NCBI GenBank assembly: GCA_023435895.1
Contig: JAEZLH010000036.1
Coordinates: forward strand, 124,001 to 188,000
Source of the DNA: Bacillota bacterium
GTDB taxonomy: Bacteria > Bacillota > Clostridia > Lachnospirales > Lachnospiraceae
Length of the DNA stretch: 64,000 nt
Reading direction: 5' to 3'
In this document: positions 22,757-32,484 of the stretch, in pieces
How the letters are laid out: every line of letters begins with the position of its first letter
Position numbering within the stretch: position 1 is the first letter of the stretch
Position numbers and translations under genes: made by a program
The notes under the pieces: generated by a model
What the model was told of the DNA's origin: nothing
Database searches by the model: none
The model's input: the letters and a program-made list of their open reading frames with translations, nothing else

Positions 22757-25261
22757 CTATTCCACTCCACGTTTAAAATGTCCGGTTGTATAATCCCCAA
22801 TTTCCACAGGGTCATTCTTTCCATAATGATAGGTATTTACAAAACAATCTAGTACCACTGTCATTTGTGAAATATCCTCTAACGTGAAATCCAATCGGAT
22901 GGATTTTGGATTTAGGCTCATTACCTCCGCAAAACATTTGTGGAGTGCCAAGGGCTGTCCGTTATAAATCGTATTATAACAACCGATGCAATTAGTCTGA
23001 ACAAAAAAATTCTTACCTAGTCGGTCTACTAAGTACCCGCTATTATGGGCTTGATTCTTCTTGCATCCCTCTGTTGTTTCATGCAGACATTGAGCCGATA
23101 TCATTAACGGAGTATATCCGTATACTGCTATTTCACAATCGGTTATATTTAGCTGTTTCAACTCCTGGAGATTCAGTTCTGTGGGTGCACTCAGGTCATC
23201 CACCCCTTTCTTCCTCCAAAATTCCTTGGCTTCCCGGTTAAAGATATACAGATTGGAATGAGCGACTATCTCCTTAGAAATGCCATACTCTATGAATAAC
23301 GACTGAAGCAGTGCTATTTCTTCAAGATTTTTTACAACAAATCCAGTCAGATTCCTGTTAGTAATTATGCCACTTATTTCCTTTTTTAATCTGTGATAGG
23401 TGGACAATCTACAGATCTGGGGAAGTAGAATGTAGAAGCTTTTATTATTTTGTGGGATGTTTTCTAACAATTCCTTCAATAATTCAATCCCTACAAACTC
23501 ATAATCGACGTATACTCTGTTAACCTCTTTCGCATCACTTGCCACCTTAAACTGCTCTTTCGTCTGAACGGATACGGTGAGTTCAGGAACAACCTTCTTC
23601 TCAAAATCGCTCCGACTACTGCCCAATAAGCTTTTAACTTCCTTACTAGAAACCTGGTCAGGCTTATCTCTGCGGTAAGCTTTTGCTACTTCCTGCTCCA
23701 GCTTTGTAATTCCCTCTCTTCGAAGTTCGTTCAACCAGCCAACCGGAACGAAGATATTATCATCACAATCAATTTGTAAATCCTCAAAATAATAAAGGGT
23801 ATCCCCGGTCTTCATAAGAGATGCTTGCAGTTTATCCTTTGTAACAGGTTGCTTTAGGGCAAGCTGAACTTCTTGCTGCTCCACGGTAGCTATGTGTTTA
23901 TCATAGGATAATTCAAACTTCAACTTTTGACCTGCCTTTGCCGTAAGCCTGCCTTGAATCGCCAACTTTTTATCCTGTTCCAAATAGTCCTTTGATATGC
24001 TTGTTAATAATTCATTATTCTTAGTTCGATACACAAGCTGTCCAACTTTAATACCAAGGTCCGGTGAAGTATATTCTTTCTTATTCTTCCTTCCAGCCAT
24101 AGTCTTATCCGGACGTATTCCAACATTGGTAAGCAGTACCTTTCCCGCCTGGTGGGAATCCTTCACTGTGAAGTCATACCCTTCCTCTTCACTTTTATGA
24201 ATCTCCAGTATATCTTGTGCATTGACTTTCTCACTAAGCAAAATGCTAACCTGAGACCCTTTTATCTGACTTACCTTACCCACATATACTCCGCTATGAT
24301 TAGGGCGATAAAGAGAAATCATCTTCTTGCCATGATAACTCTGACCATATCCTTTCGAAAATCCTCCCCGGTTATAGACATCCTGCAACATAATCATATC
24401 TTGATCAAATTCCTGGCTGGTGAGGCGCTTTTGATAATCCTCCCTGCCATACTCCAGATATAAGTCCGTGTATTTTCGATAGAGATGAGACACGGCTGCC
24501 GCGTATTCCGGACGTTTCATTCTTCCTTCTATTTTAAAGGAATAAATCCCTGCCTCAACCAGTTCCGGAATTAATTCAATGGTATTAATATCCTTAGGAC
24601 TTAGCAAATATTTTTCCTTTGAAGAGGATAGCTTCTTATTGTTAGAATAGTACTGATAGGGCATTCTGCAAGGCTGGGCACATCTTCCCCTGTTCCCGCT
24701 TCTTCCTCCAATTACACTGCTCATCAGGCATTGACCTGAATAACAGTAACAGAGTGCGCCATGAACAAAGGTCTCTATCTCCAAATCCGTATTCTCACTG
24801 ATGGTTTTGATTTCATAAAGACTTAATTCCCTGGAAGTGACCAATCTTGTAACTCCCTTATCCTTTAACAGATTGGCTCCCTCTGCCATAGTCAGGGTCA
24901 TCTGTGTGCTTGCATGGATTGGTAGCTTAGGAAAGTTCTTGTGTATGAAATTCATCACTCCCACATCCTGTACAATAACCGCATCCAACCCCTGAAGGTA
25001 ATATTGTTCCAAATAGGAATAAAGCTTCTCCTCCAGTTCCTTCTGCTTCAATAAGGTATTCACGGTTAGATATATGGATTTATCCCGAATATGTGCTTCA
25101 TCGATTGCACGAAGCAAACTTTCCTCATCCAGATTATTGGCGTATGCCCTTGCTCCAAAGTTCGCTCCGCCAATATAAACCGCATCACACCCCCCATTCA
25201 TAGCCGCCCTCATTCCTTCATAGGAACCGGCAGGTGCTAATATTTCTATCTTGTTTTTCAT
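22757..25261 (-). CDS. Peptidase U32 family protein with C-terminal DUF3656 (tRNA/rRNA hydroxylation type)
   Basis: An 834-residue protein. The N-terminal 330 residues are a U32 domain: EILAPAGSYEGMRAAMNGGCDAVYIGG, the signature ETFVHGALCYCYSGQCLMSS, then GGRSGNRGRCAQPCRMPY, with the cysteines proposed to bind an iron-sulfur cluster. The C-terminal part carries the DUF3656 and second U32-like module with further cysteines (YTPLMISAQCLHETTEGC, QTNCIGCYNTIYNG). Relatives such as RlhA and TrhP hydroxylate RNA bases; 'protease' is a legacy label. Located alone between zapA and ftsW with about 400 non-coding bases upstream. Confidence 0.9.
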   Translation of the reverse strand: MKNKIEILAPAGSYEGMRAAMNGGCDAVYIGGANFGARAYANNLDEESLLRAIDEAHIRDKSIYLTVNTLLKQKELEEKLYSYLEQYYLQGLDAVIVQDVGVMNFIHKNFPKLPIHASTQMTLTMAEGANLLKDKGVTRLVTSRELSLYEIKTISENTDLEIETFVHGALCYCYSGQCLMSSVIGGRSGNRGRCAQPCRMPYQYYSNNKKLSSSKEKYLLSPKDINTIELIPELVEAGIYSFKIEGRMKRPEYAAAVSHLYRKYTDLYLEYGREDYQKRLTSQEFDQDMIMLQDVYNRGGFSKGYGQSYHGKKMISLYRPNHSGVYVGKVSQIKGSQVSILLSEKVNAQDILEIHKSEEEGYDFTVKDSHQAGKVLLTNVGIRPDKTMAGRKNKKEYTSPDLGIKVGQLVYRTKNNELLTSISKDYLEQDKKLAIQGRLTAKAGQKLKFELSYDKHIATVEQQEVQLALKQPVTKDKLQASLMKTGDTLYYFEDLQIDCDDNIFVPVGWLNELRREGITKLEQEVAKAYRRDKPDQVSSKEVKSLLGSSRSDFEKKVVPELTVSVQTKEQFKVASDAKEVNRVYVDYEFVGIELLKELLENIPQNNKSFYILLPQICRLSTYHRLKKEISGIITNRNLTGFVVKNLEEIALLQSLFIEYGISKEIVAHSNLYIFNREAKEFWRKKGVDDLSAPTELNLQELKQLNITDCEIAVYGYTPLMISAQCLHETTEGCKKNQAHNSGYLVDRLGKNFFVQTNCIGCYNTIYNGQPLALHKCFAEVMSLNPKSIRLDFTLEDISQMTVVLDCFVNTYHYGKNDPVEIGDYTTGHFKRGVE

Positions 25262-25600
25262 ATCAATCTTGCCTCTCTCTTAGTGTTTCATTTAGCACAA
25301 CACGCTACTTTTTATAAATAATGTTTCTAATCTTCTCCTGAGTGGAGTTATTATTATTGAAATGTATTAAATATTCTACTAGCTTTCATATGTCCATAAA
25401 AACAGAATCGTCATAGGGTCGCAAGTTACTATTCCATGTTATTTAGAACTCAAATTCTAATATAAATTAGCCTCTTATGCATCGAGCATACGTCATATCA
25501 CTTTATAAATCACAACCACAATATAAACAGGGATTTTGTCACCTAATTAGTTTTACAAAATGTTATTCCACTCTCGTGTATTAAGTACTTCTTATGAATA
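25262..25600. other. Non-coding stretch between the U32 gene and zapA
   Basis: About 340 AT-rich bases. I find no reading frame, RNA or clear promoter here that I can support; it should include the promoter of the U32 gene on the minus strand. Confidence 0.5.
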
Positions 25601-25670
25601 AAGGACTGCCCCCCTCCTAGTAAGTAGAATAAATCCTGCTTACTAAAACTCTATGGACAGCCCCTTTAAA
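25601..25670 (-). terminator. Long hairpin downstream of zapA
   Basis: Immediately after the zapA stop codon (minus strand) there is an outer pairing of AAAGGGGCTGTCC with GGGGGGCAGTCCTTT-type sequence and an inner stem TAGTAAG/CTTACTA. It ends in CCTTTATTC. It probably terminates the ruvA-ruvB-zapA unit. Confidence 0.5.
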
Positions 25671-25672
25671 AT

Positions 25673-26086
25673 TTATCTCTTCTTATCTGAATCTCCAAGC
25701 TCCGTTTCCAAACGAATCACCTTTTTCTGTGTTTCATAAAGCTCTTTCCTTATGTCCTCCAGCTCTCGTTCGGTAGATAGTAGTTTGGATTGTATAGCAA
25801 TCGCTTCATGCTTTAAATCAAAGATCTCATTGCTCTTCATATTGGATTGTGATTGTATCTCTTTCACCTTGTCCACAATTTTAAAATAATCGTCTGCAAT
25901 ATTAATCTGCATCAATATATTCTTAAGCTCCGCATCCATAAACCGATAAGCATCTTTACTCCGAAATTCCATGTGCTTACTATTTATGTAGGAAGCGATT
26001 TTCTGAAGATACTCTTCTTCCTCGTATCCGCTTAAGGTATATCTCTTGTTATTAATAATAACTTCAATATCGTGATACTTATCCAT
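25673..26086 (-). CDS. zapA: Cell division protein ZapA
   Basis: A 137-residue protein. Residues 1-70 form the ZapA head (DIEVIINNKRYTLSGYEEEEYLQKIASYINSK), ending in DAELKNILMQINIADDYFK. A long heptad-rich coiled coil follows, to the end (LLSTERELEDIRKELYETQKKVIRLETELG). ZapA binds and bundles FtsZ filaments at the division site. I start at the ATG at 26086, behind AGGGGGC; 36 further upstream codons are in frame but look untranslated. It follows ruvB by about 125 bases on the same strand. Confidence 0.85.
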   Translation of the reverse strand: MDKYHDIEVIINNKRYTLSGYEEEEYLQKIASYINSKHMEFRSKDAYRFMDAELKNILMQINIADDYFKIVDKVKEIQSQSNMKSNEIFDLKHEAIAIQSKLLSTERELEDIRKELYETQKKVIRLETELGDSDKKR

Positions 26087-26209
26087 AAACTTGCCCCCTG
26101 AAATTATTGGAATTACCAATCGTATGCAATAATCAAGACAATTATAACTGATGTTAATCTCATTGACAAGCTTGTTATGGAAATTACCTAACAAACGTTC
26201 TGTATAATA

Positions 26210-27196
26210 CTAAAGACCTATATGTCGATAAGCTAGTTCCGACGCCACTCTTCCTCTTGGAGTTCTCAAAATCAGACCGTTTTGCACCAAAAATGGTTCA
26301 TAAACTTCCTCGATTGTGCCAACATCCTCCCCGATGGTAGTCGCAACTGCTTCTATTCCCACCGGCCCGCCACCGAATTTTTCAATCATGGTAACAAGTA
26401 TCTCTCTGTCGATATGATCCAGTCCCAGTTTGTCCACCTCCAGAAGATCAAGTGCAAAGCCTGCAACTTCCTTCGTTATTCTACCGTCATACTTCACCTG
26501 CGCAAAATCTCTTACTCTTTTTAACAGGCGATTGGCAAGACGGGGGGTTCCTCTTGATCGACGAGCCAGTTCCACGGCTCCCTCCATATCAATCTTTACC
26601 TGAAGCACCTTTGCCGACCGGATTATAATTTGTGTCAATTCTTCAATCGTATAAAAATCCATACGATTTACCACACCAAAACGATCTCTTAAAGGAGGGG
26701 TTAGCATACCTGCTCTGGTGGTTGCCCCCACAAGAGTGAACTTTGGTAAATCTATACGAATTGATTTTGCAGCCGAACCCTTACCGATAATAATATCGAT
26801 CACAAAATCCTCCATCGCCGGATAGAGAAGCTCTTCCACCTGACGATTAAGACGATGAATTTCATCCACGAAGAGCAAATCCCCTTCTTGAAGATTATTT
26901 AATATAGCAGCCATTTCTCCGGGTTTTTCAATGGCAGGACCTGAGGTGATTTTAATATTCACACCCATCTCATTGGCTATAATTCCAGCCAGGGTAGTCT
27001 TTCCAAGCCCGGGAGGTCCAAAGAGCAATACATGATCCAAACTCTCCTTACGCTGCTTCGCTGCTTCTATATATACTTTTAGATTATTCTTTACTTTTGC
27101 CTGACCGATATAGTCATCCAAAAGCTGTGGTCTTAGAGAACCTTCAATACGATTATCCTCTTCGGTAAATTCTGTTGATATCAAACGTTTTGCCAT
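26210..27196 (-). CDS. ruvB: Holliday junction branch migration helicase RuvB
   Basis: A 328-residue AAA+ motor that drives branch migration with RuvA. It has LRPQLLDDYIGQAKVKNNL at the N-terminus, Walker A LLFGPPGLGKTTLA, Walker B LLFVDEIHRL, sensor I GATTRAGML, the arginine finger region PPLRDRFG and the C-terminal winged helix ending GLILRTPRGRVASELAYRHIG. Family length. Located 68 bases behind ruvA on the same strand. Confidence 0.98.
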   Translation of the reverse strand: MAKRLISTEFTEEDNRIEGSLRPQLLDDYIGQAKVKNNLKVYIEAAKQRKESLDHVLLFGPPGLGKTTLAGIIANEMGVNIKITSGPAIEKPGEMAAILNNLQEGDLLFVDEIHRLNRQVEELLYPAMEDFVIDIIIGKGSAAKSIRIDLPKFTLVGATTRAGMLTPPLRDRFGVVNRMDFYTIEELTQIIIRSAKVLQVKIDMEGAVELARRSRGTPRLANRLLKRVRDFAQVKYDGRITKEVAGFALDLLEVDKLGLDHIDREILVTMIEKFGGGPVGIEAVATTIGEDVGTIEEVYEPFLVQNGLILRTPRGRVASELAYRHIGL

Positions 27197-27264
27197 AATC
27201 TCTCCAATGTATCCATTGCTATTAATACAAATAGCAATCGTTTCTTTCCTTATTTATGTATGTC

Positions 27265-27870
27265 CTACATCTTCTTTAAACAACGTTTTAGTATCTCCTC
27301 AGAAGTCATATCCTCTGTGATTTCTACCAGGTTTACAATCTTTAAGGCATCTGAAGCAGAATACCCTAATACTGTAAGAGCCTGTACCGCTTCATCCCTT
27401 AAGTTTATAATTGCTGATCCGCCATGACTTTCTGCCTGATTCATCAGTCGTTGTTCAAAAGCATTCTCTAGCTTAAATTTATCCTTTAGCTCCAAAATCA
27501 ATTTACTTGCAGTCTTATTACCAATGCCCGGAGCCTTTGCAATCGTCTTAGCATCCTCCGCAAGGACTGCAAAACGAATATCATCTGCAGATATAAAGGA
27601 CAGAATTCCTAATGCCCCTTTGGGTCCTATTCCATTCACCGTAATTAAGAGTTTGAACATCTCAAGATCATCCTTCGTCAGAAACCCGAACAAACCGATT
27701 ACATCCTCTCTAACATGAAGATAAGTATACACCTTCACTGTACTTCCCATGGAAGGAAGCTTCATGATTGCTGATGAGGGCAGCGATACTTCATAGCCAA
27801 TATTACCAACCTCAAGTACCACATAATTTTCCTTCACTTCCGCGATTTCACCTTTAAGATAACCTATCAT
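27265..27870 (-). CDS. ruvA: Holliday junction DNA helicase subunit RuvA
   Basis: A 201-residue protein. It has the OB-fold N-terminus MIGYLKGEIAEVKENYVVLEVGNIGYEV, two helix-hairpin-helix motifs (FKLLITVNGIGPKGALGIL and IAKAPGIGNKTASKLILELKDK) and the C-terminal three-helix domain (RDEAVQALTVLGYSASDAL) that contacts RuvB. It tetramerises on Holliday junctions. The start is the ATG at 27870 behind GAGGTG; a TTG 12 bases upstream is less likely. Confidence 0.97.
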   Translation of the reverse strand: MIGYLKGEIAEVKENYVVLEVGNIGYEVSLPSSAIMKLPSMGSTVKVYTYLHVREDVIGLFGFLTKDDLEMFKLLITVNGIGPKGALGILSFISADDIRFAVLAEDAKTIAKAPGIGNKTASKLILELKDKFKLENAFEQRLMNQAESHGGSAIINLRDEAVQALTVLGYSASDALKIVNLVEITEDMTSEEILKRCLKKM

Positions 27871-28036
27871 AACACACCTCAACTATGTATCTTTTTGTTT
27901 ATTCTTTTATCATATTTAATAATAATCTTTGACATTATCTTTGACTACTTTATTTACTTTTATATTATTTGTCTTAGTTATTATATTTGTCATTGTCTTT
28001 AACATTATTTATCTTTTCTATTATTTGCCTTTGTCC

Positions 28037-28282
28037 CTACAACCGTTCAAAATGTCCTCTCGATATATTCAATCTGCCCTCTTTCAAAAAATTCAGCACT
28101 TCAAAGGCAGAGATCCCAAGTGCTTCTGATATCTGGAGCGCGTTGCTATTGGGGTATTCCAAAAGATAGGCCTCAATATCATCAAAATGATCTTCATCAA
28201 TCTGTTTGCATGCTTCACAGCGATATGCTTTGAGCCTGGATTTAAAAACCTTATGACAATGCTTACATACATTTGTATACAT
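28037..28282 (-). CDS. YvyF-like zinc-finger/helix-turn-helix protein
   Basis: An 81-residue protein with two CxxC knuckles, VCKHCHKVF and RCEACKQID, then a helical domain: DIEAYLLEYPNSNALQISEALGISAFEVLNFLKEGRLN. This layout, especially the 'ISEALGIS...V..FLKEGRL' end, matches the YvyF/TIGR03826 family found in flagellar operons of Bacillus next to flgM. Here the neighbours are ruvA and a cardiolipin synthase fusion, so a flagellar role is not supported by context. It starts at the ATG at 28282 with AAAGGAG at good spacing. A T-rich low-complexity stretch (27900-28020) separates it from ruvA. Confidence 0.75.
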   Translation of the reverse strand: MYTNVCKHCHKVFKSRLKAYRCEACKQIDEDHFDDIEAYLLEYPNSNALQISEALGISAFEVLNFLKEGRLNISRGHFERL

Positions 28283-28370
28283 TAAGAACTCCTTTCGAAT
28301 CAAACGAGTTTCGCATTTCATCAATGCGGACGTTCAACACTATGTAATGCAGTCCCATAAGCTGCATTCA

Positions 28371-30884
28371 TTACATCAACGTTGAAAACACATTTAGTAT
28401 TTTTTGATAGAATTTAATATGAAGCGGTCGGTTCAACCATTCCTCGTAGGTAACTTCATGACACTCTTCCATCGTCTTTACCAAATCCTTACGGATTGTC
28501 TCAATTGTATCCTTATCACACATCCAAACACCACATTCATAATGTAGATGGAAGCTTCGGTAATCCATATTGATGGTTCCGACAATTCCGCAATCCTCAT
28601 TAATGATAGTTTTTGCATGAATAAAGCCTGGCGTATACTCAAAAATCCTTACACCTGCCGCCAACAATCTTCCGTAATTATAATTCGTAAGTATCTTAAC
28701 ATTTTTCTTGTCCGGTATAAAAGGGGTAATAATCCTCACATCAATTCCGCTGTTGGCGGAAGTAATAAGCGCATCGCGCATGTCATCTTCAATTATAAGA
28801 TAAGGCGTAGTAATGTACAATATCTTCTTTGCATAATAAATCGTTTGTTTGTAAGCATTTTCAACAGGGTTCTTTGGATTATTGGCAGGTCCGTCTGCAA
28901 TCACCTGACAGAATACATCATTTTGTACATACTGTTTCGTCGGTCGATATGGATTATAATCCATGGGGGGGAGATCTGCGCATACCTCCCACATCTGCAA
29001 AAAGGTTACGGTTAATCCCCACACTGCATCTCCTTCTACCCTTACCGCATTGTCCTTCCAAGTTCCGAAGCGATGCACCAGATTTACATATTCATCCGCT
29101 AAATTCATCCCTCCGGTGAAGCCCACATTTCCATCAATGACAATAATCTTCTGGTGGGATCTATAATTCATGTAAAGCTGATCCGTATACTTCGTAATTG
29201 GGTTAAACACTCTTACCTGAAATCCCTCGTTCTCCAAATCCTTCTTAAAATGTCTTGGGGTTCGGAGCATTGCTCCAAAATCATCATACATAAAGAGAAC
29301 TTCCACCCCATCCTTAATCTTTCGAAGCAGCTTCTCATGTAAGCGACTCCATAATACTCCTTCCCCAATGATGAAGAAATTCATTAGTATAAATTTTTCT
29401 GCATGTTCAATTTCGTATTCTATTGCCTCAAAAACATCCTCTCCCATTGGATAGTAATCAACCTTATTATTCTTATAAAGGGGATATCCGTGAGTTTCCA
29501 TATATCTTGTAATTCTACTCTTTGTGGGGTACTTTTCTTTGAATTCTTCCATCACATCAGCATTAAATTCAATAAATTTATTACCTCGTTGGAGCTTATT
29601 TAAAATTGTCTGATCAATCTTCTTCCTTCTCATATTACCCCAAAGCACAAACATGATGTGCCCGGTAATAGGAAATGCAGCAATAATACAGATCCAACTT
29701 ATTTTATAGGAAGTATTTCGATTGTCATTAACCAAACCTATGACAATTACAATACTTAATATTTGAATCGCGGTATACATATAGAGGGTATATTCTCTCA
29801 GCACAAGTGTCAGATATATAATAAGTGCAAATTGAGCCAATACAAGTAGCCCAACTAAGGCACCGCGCAAAAATCCGCTCAAATAACTTCTGATACGACC
29901 TGTTACTTCGTCCTTTATCCCCATCACTTCTCCTCGTATGTCCTTTACTTCTTCTCTTATGTCTTTTCCCAACTCCAGTACACCCTTTCTGGTCACTTTT
30001 TCACGTAAATCGTCCAAAGCCTCTTCCTTTTTCCTGATTTTCATAGTCGGAAACGCTTTTAAGAGACGGATATGAGCTTTATTTATGGTTATGTTCTGAT
30101 ATGTTTTCAGAAACTCTTTCATTCTTTTATCAATCTCCGGTTTAGGAATATGAAGCTCCGCAATCGAAATACGCTTACCGGCTCTTACATTACTAATTCT
30201 TGTCTCTAGTGATTCCTTTATTTCGGTGAATACACCAAGCAGTCTTAAATTAGATAGCCTACCCTTTAAATCCTCTCCCGTTTCATATATTCTCGTAATT
30301 CCTGCAAATTCTGTAACATCCTGTCTCAGTGTTTGCAGCCGGACAAGTATCTTATCAAATTTCACTGTTACTGCTACTGCAAAGCCAAGATCAATGAAAA
30401 GAATTAAAATTACCAGATATCCAATAATTTGACCGATTTCCCTTGGAATTATTCCGATTACTTTATCAATACCAGGTTGCAATACATGAATCATTACTAG
30501 CGCAAGCATTCCCCAAAAAATCGAAACCGGCAAACAGATTCTTCCCTTGATATTCAAGGGTATCTTGCTATAATCCCACCATCTGGTATGAAAAGCCAAT
30601 TCCATAATCAGTGAGGTCACATATTCTAACAATGTGGCAAGTATCATACCTCCCATAAATACGAATATCCAATTGTTTTTTATTTCCCAAAAGGTAAGAT
30701 ATACAAATAAAGCTCCAAAACCGTATATGGGTATAATCGGTCCCGTCAAAAAACCTCTATTAATCAGTGATTTCTTTTGGATGGACATAAGGCAGCTTTC
30801 ATAAATCCATCCCAGCACACCATACAAAATAAATAAATAAAACACATAATACAATTCCTGACCGAACAGCTTGTCATTCCACAT
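28371..30884 (-). CDS. Fusion of a CmpB-like membrane domain and cardiolipin synthase
   Basis: An 837-residue protein of two parts. Residues about 10-210 are a multi-helix membrane domain with YLFILYGVLGWIYESCL and GFLTGPIIPIYGFGA, the signature of the 'putative ABC transporter type IV / CmpB' family. A charged, partly coiled linker follows (about 215-340). From about 345 the sequence is cardiolipin synthase: two helices, an SWICIIAAFPITGHIMFVLWG stretch, and two phospholipase D motifs, HQKIIVIDGNVGFTGG (His577) and HAKTIINEDCGIVGT (His756). The synthase part joins phosphatidylglycerols at the membrane. The frame is continuous, with no sign of a frameshift or internal start. Confidence 0.85.
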   Translation of the reverse strand: MWNDKLFGQELYYVFYLFILYGVLGWIYESCLMSIQKKSLINRGFLTGPIIPIYGFGALFVYLTFWEIKNNWIFVFMGGMILATLLEYVTSLIMELAFHTRWWDYSKIPLNIKGRICLPVSIFWGMLALVMIHVLQPGIDKVIGIIPREIGQIIGYLVILILFIDLGFAVAVTVKFDKILVRLQTLRQDVTEFAGITRIYETGEDLKGRLSNLRLLGVFTEIKESLETRISNVRAGKRISIAELHIPKPEIDKRMKEFLKTYQNITINKAHIRLLKAFPTMKIRKKEEALDDLREKVTRKGVLELGKDIREEVKDIRGEVMGIKDEVTGRIRSYLSGFLRGALVGLLVLAQFALIIYLTLVLREYTLYMYTAIQILSIVIVIGLVNDNRNTSYKISWICIIAAFPITGHIMFVLWGNMRRKKIDQTILNKLQRGNKFIEFNADVMEEFKEKYPTKSRITRYMETHGYPLYKNNKVDYYPMGEDVFEAIEYEIEHAEKFILMNFFIIGEGVLWSRLHEKLLRKIKDGVEVLFMYDDFGAMLRTPRHFKKDLENEGFQVRVFNPITKYTDQLYMNYRSHQKIIVIDGNVGFTGGMNLADEYVNLVHRFGTWKDNAVRVEGDAVWGLTVTFLQMWEVCADLPPMDYNPYRPTKQYVQNDVFCQVIADGPANNPKNPVENAYKQTIYYAKKILYITTPYLIIEDDMRDALITSANSGIDVRIITPFIPDKKNVKILTNYNYGRLLAAGVRIFEYTPGFIHAKTIINEDCGIVGTINMDYRSFHLHYECGVWMCDKDTIETIRKDLVKTMEECHEVTYEEWLNRPLHIKFYQKILNVFSTLM

Positions 30885-31110
30885 TCAGTTCATCCCCTCC
30901 ATTATAAGCCGGTGCATCGTTTTGATATTTACTCAACAATTTCCCCCTCTTATAAATAAACATGTTTATAATTACCAAGATAAGCTTGTTTCACCTTTCC
31001 AGTGCATCGCTCTTGTGTTACAATTGGATAATCAGCTAGCTGATGCTATGATATGACTTAGTTTTCCGTTTGATAGATATTCTAACACAAAATGGAAGGG
31101 AGGAAAACCC

Positions 31111-32241
31111 TTGATAACGAGACAATTTTCGATAAACCAAATGCCGCTCTATCCATTCGAGCAAATGTATAACTTAAAACAACTAGCTTTCTTTGATATA
31201 GAGACTACCGGTTTTGCAGCTGAAACCTCTTATCTTTATCTGATCGGATGTGCTTACTACAAGGATTCTGACTTTTGCATGACCCAATGGTTCTCTGAAG
31301 GTATCCAGGAGGAAGCCCTATTAATTACCTCTTTTTTTGAATTTTTAAGCACTCATCATATATTGATTCATTATAATGGGAATGGTTTTGATCTACCTTT
31401 TCTGGAACGTAAATGTAAGATGCTTGGACTGGACTATTCCTTCAAACAATTCGAGAGTATTGACTTGTACAAATGCCTCCTCCCCTATAAGAAGGTGCTC
31501 AATCTCCAGAGCCTAAAACTGAAAGCCATAGAAAAATTTCTTGGAATTTCACGTAAAGATACCTTTGATGGCGGTGATCTAATTGGGGTCTACCAATCCT
31601 ATCTGGGCAAAAAGAACTTTGAAACTCTGCGCCAGAGAAGAAATCCCTCCCTGCAACTGACTGTCCCCACTGAGTCAGATCAATTATTGGAACAATTATT
31701 GCTCCATAATGAGGACGATATTAGGGGATTGCTTCGTGTCAGTCAAATTTTGCACTATGCGGACTTATTCGTAAAACCGGTTCGTATCTTACAAGCGAAT
31801 ATAATCGATGAGCATTTAAGTATAGAATTTGAACTGTCTATGAAGCTGCCTTCCCCTGTCCGTTTTGGCAATGATCTTGCCCATCTGTCGGCTTATGAAC
31901 ATAGCGCTACTTTAATGGTACGTACCTATGAGGGAACATTAAAACATTTTTATGATAACTATAAGGACTATTATTATCTCCCTTTGGAAGATTATGCGCT
32001 TCACAAAACCCTTGCCACCTATGTGGATAAGAACCACCGCGTAAAAGCTAAGCCATCCACTTGTTATATAAAAAAGGAGGGACTCTTTGTTCCTCAATAT
32101 GAACCCCTGCTTACACCTTTTTTCAAACTCAATCATACCGACAAGCTATCTTTTTTGGAGGTTCATACTGATTATCTTCTTCGAGAGGAGAGTTTGGAGC
32201 AATATGTCCATTCTATGATGGGATGGATGGTAAAACATTGA
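31111..32241 (+). CDS. YprB-type ribonuclease H-like exonuclease
   Basis: A 376-residue protein with a DnaQ/RNase H-like 3'-5' exonuclease domain of the YprB family (residues about 25-210). Motif I is LAFFDIETTGF, motif II is ILIHYNGNGFDLPFLERK, and the C-terminal LLLHNEDDIRGLL holds the last acidic residues. It probably cuts single-stranded nucleic acid; the biological substrate is unknown. The start is a TTG at 31111, seven bases from GGGAGG; no ATG has a comparable site. It is transcribed divergently from the cardiolipin synthase fusion. Confidence 0.82.
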   Translation: MITRQFSINQMPLYPFEQMYNLKQLAFFDIETTGFAAETSYLYLIGCAYYKDSDFCMTQWFSEGIQEEALLITSFFEFLSTHHILIHYNGNGFDLPFLERKCKMLGLDYSFKQFESIDLYKCLLPYKKVLNLQSLKLKAIEKFLGISRKDTFDGGDLIGVYQSYLGKKNFETLRQRRNPSLQLTVPTESDQLLEQLLLHNEDDIRGLLRVSQILHYADLFVKPVRILQANIIDEHLSIEFELSMKLPSPVRFGNDLAHLSAYEHSATLMVRTYEGTLKHFYDNYKDYYYLPLEDYALHKTLATYVDKNHRVKAKPSTCYIKKEGLFVPQYEPLLTPFFKLNHTDKLSFLEVHTDYLLREESLEQYVHSMMGWMVKH

Positions 32242-32351
32242 TCTCTTAATATACCAATTTTCACTCTGATTTAGGTTAGTTCGACCATAAATGACACATC
32301 CTCCCGACTTTTGAATATATTATACTATAAAGTTGCAAAGGAGGGTTATAT

Positions 32352-32402
32352 ATGTGTTGTGGATGCCGTCGTAGACGTAGACGTAGAAGATGTTGTTGTT
32401 AG
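32352..32402 (+). CDS. Cys/Arg-rich micropeptide, 16 residues
   Basis: A tiny frame encoding MCCGCRRRRRRRRCCC and a TAG stop. It has a near-perfect ribosome binding site, AAAGGAGGG, seven bases before the ATG, with TATACT-like sequence about 25 bases upstream. Six cysteines flank eight consecutive arginines, and codons alternate (CGT and AGA), arguing against simple triplet slippage. A strong terminator lies about 80 bases downstream on the same strand. Function unknown: a metal-binding peptide, nucleic-acid-binding peptide, or regulatory leader are all possible. Too short for a statistical coding case, so the call rests on the ribosome binding site and composition. Confidence 0.5.
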   Translation: MCCGCRRRRRRRRCCC

Positions 32403-32484
32403 ATAACATTCCATTATGTATTATAATGTAATTATTGTACGTATAGATTGCTTACAAATGCGCTCTTCTTTCACTTTTATACTT

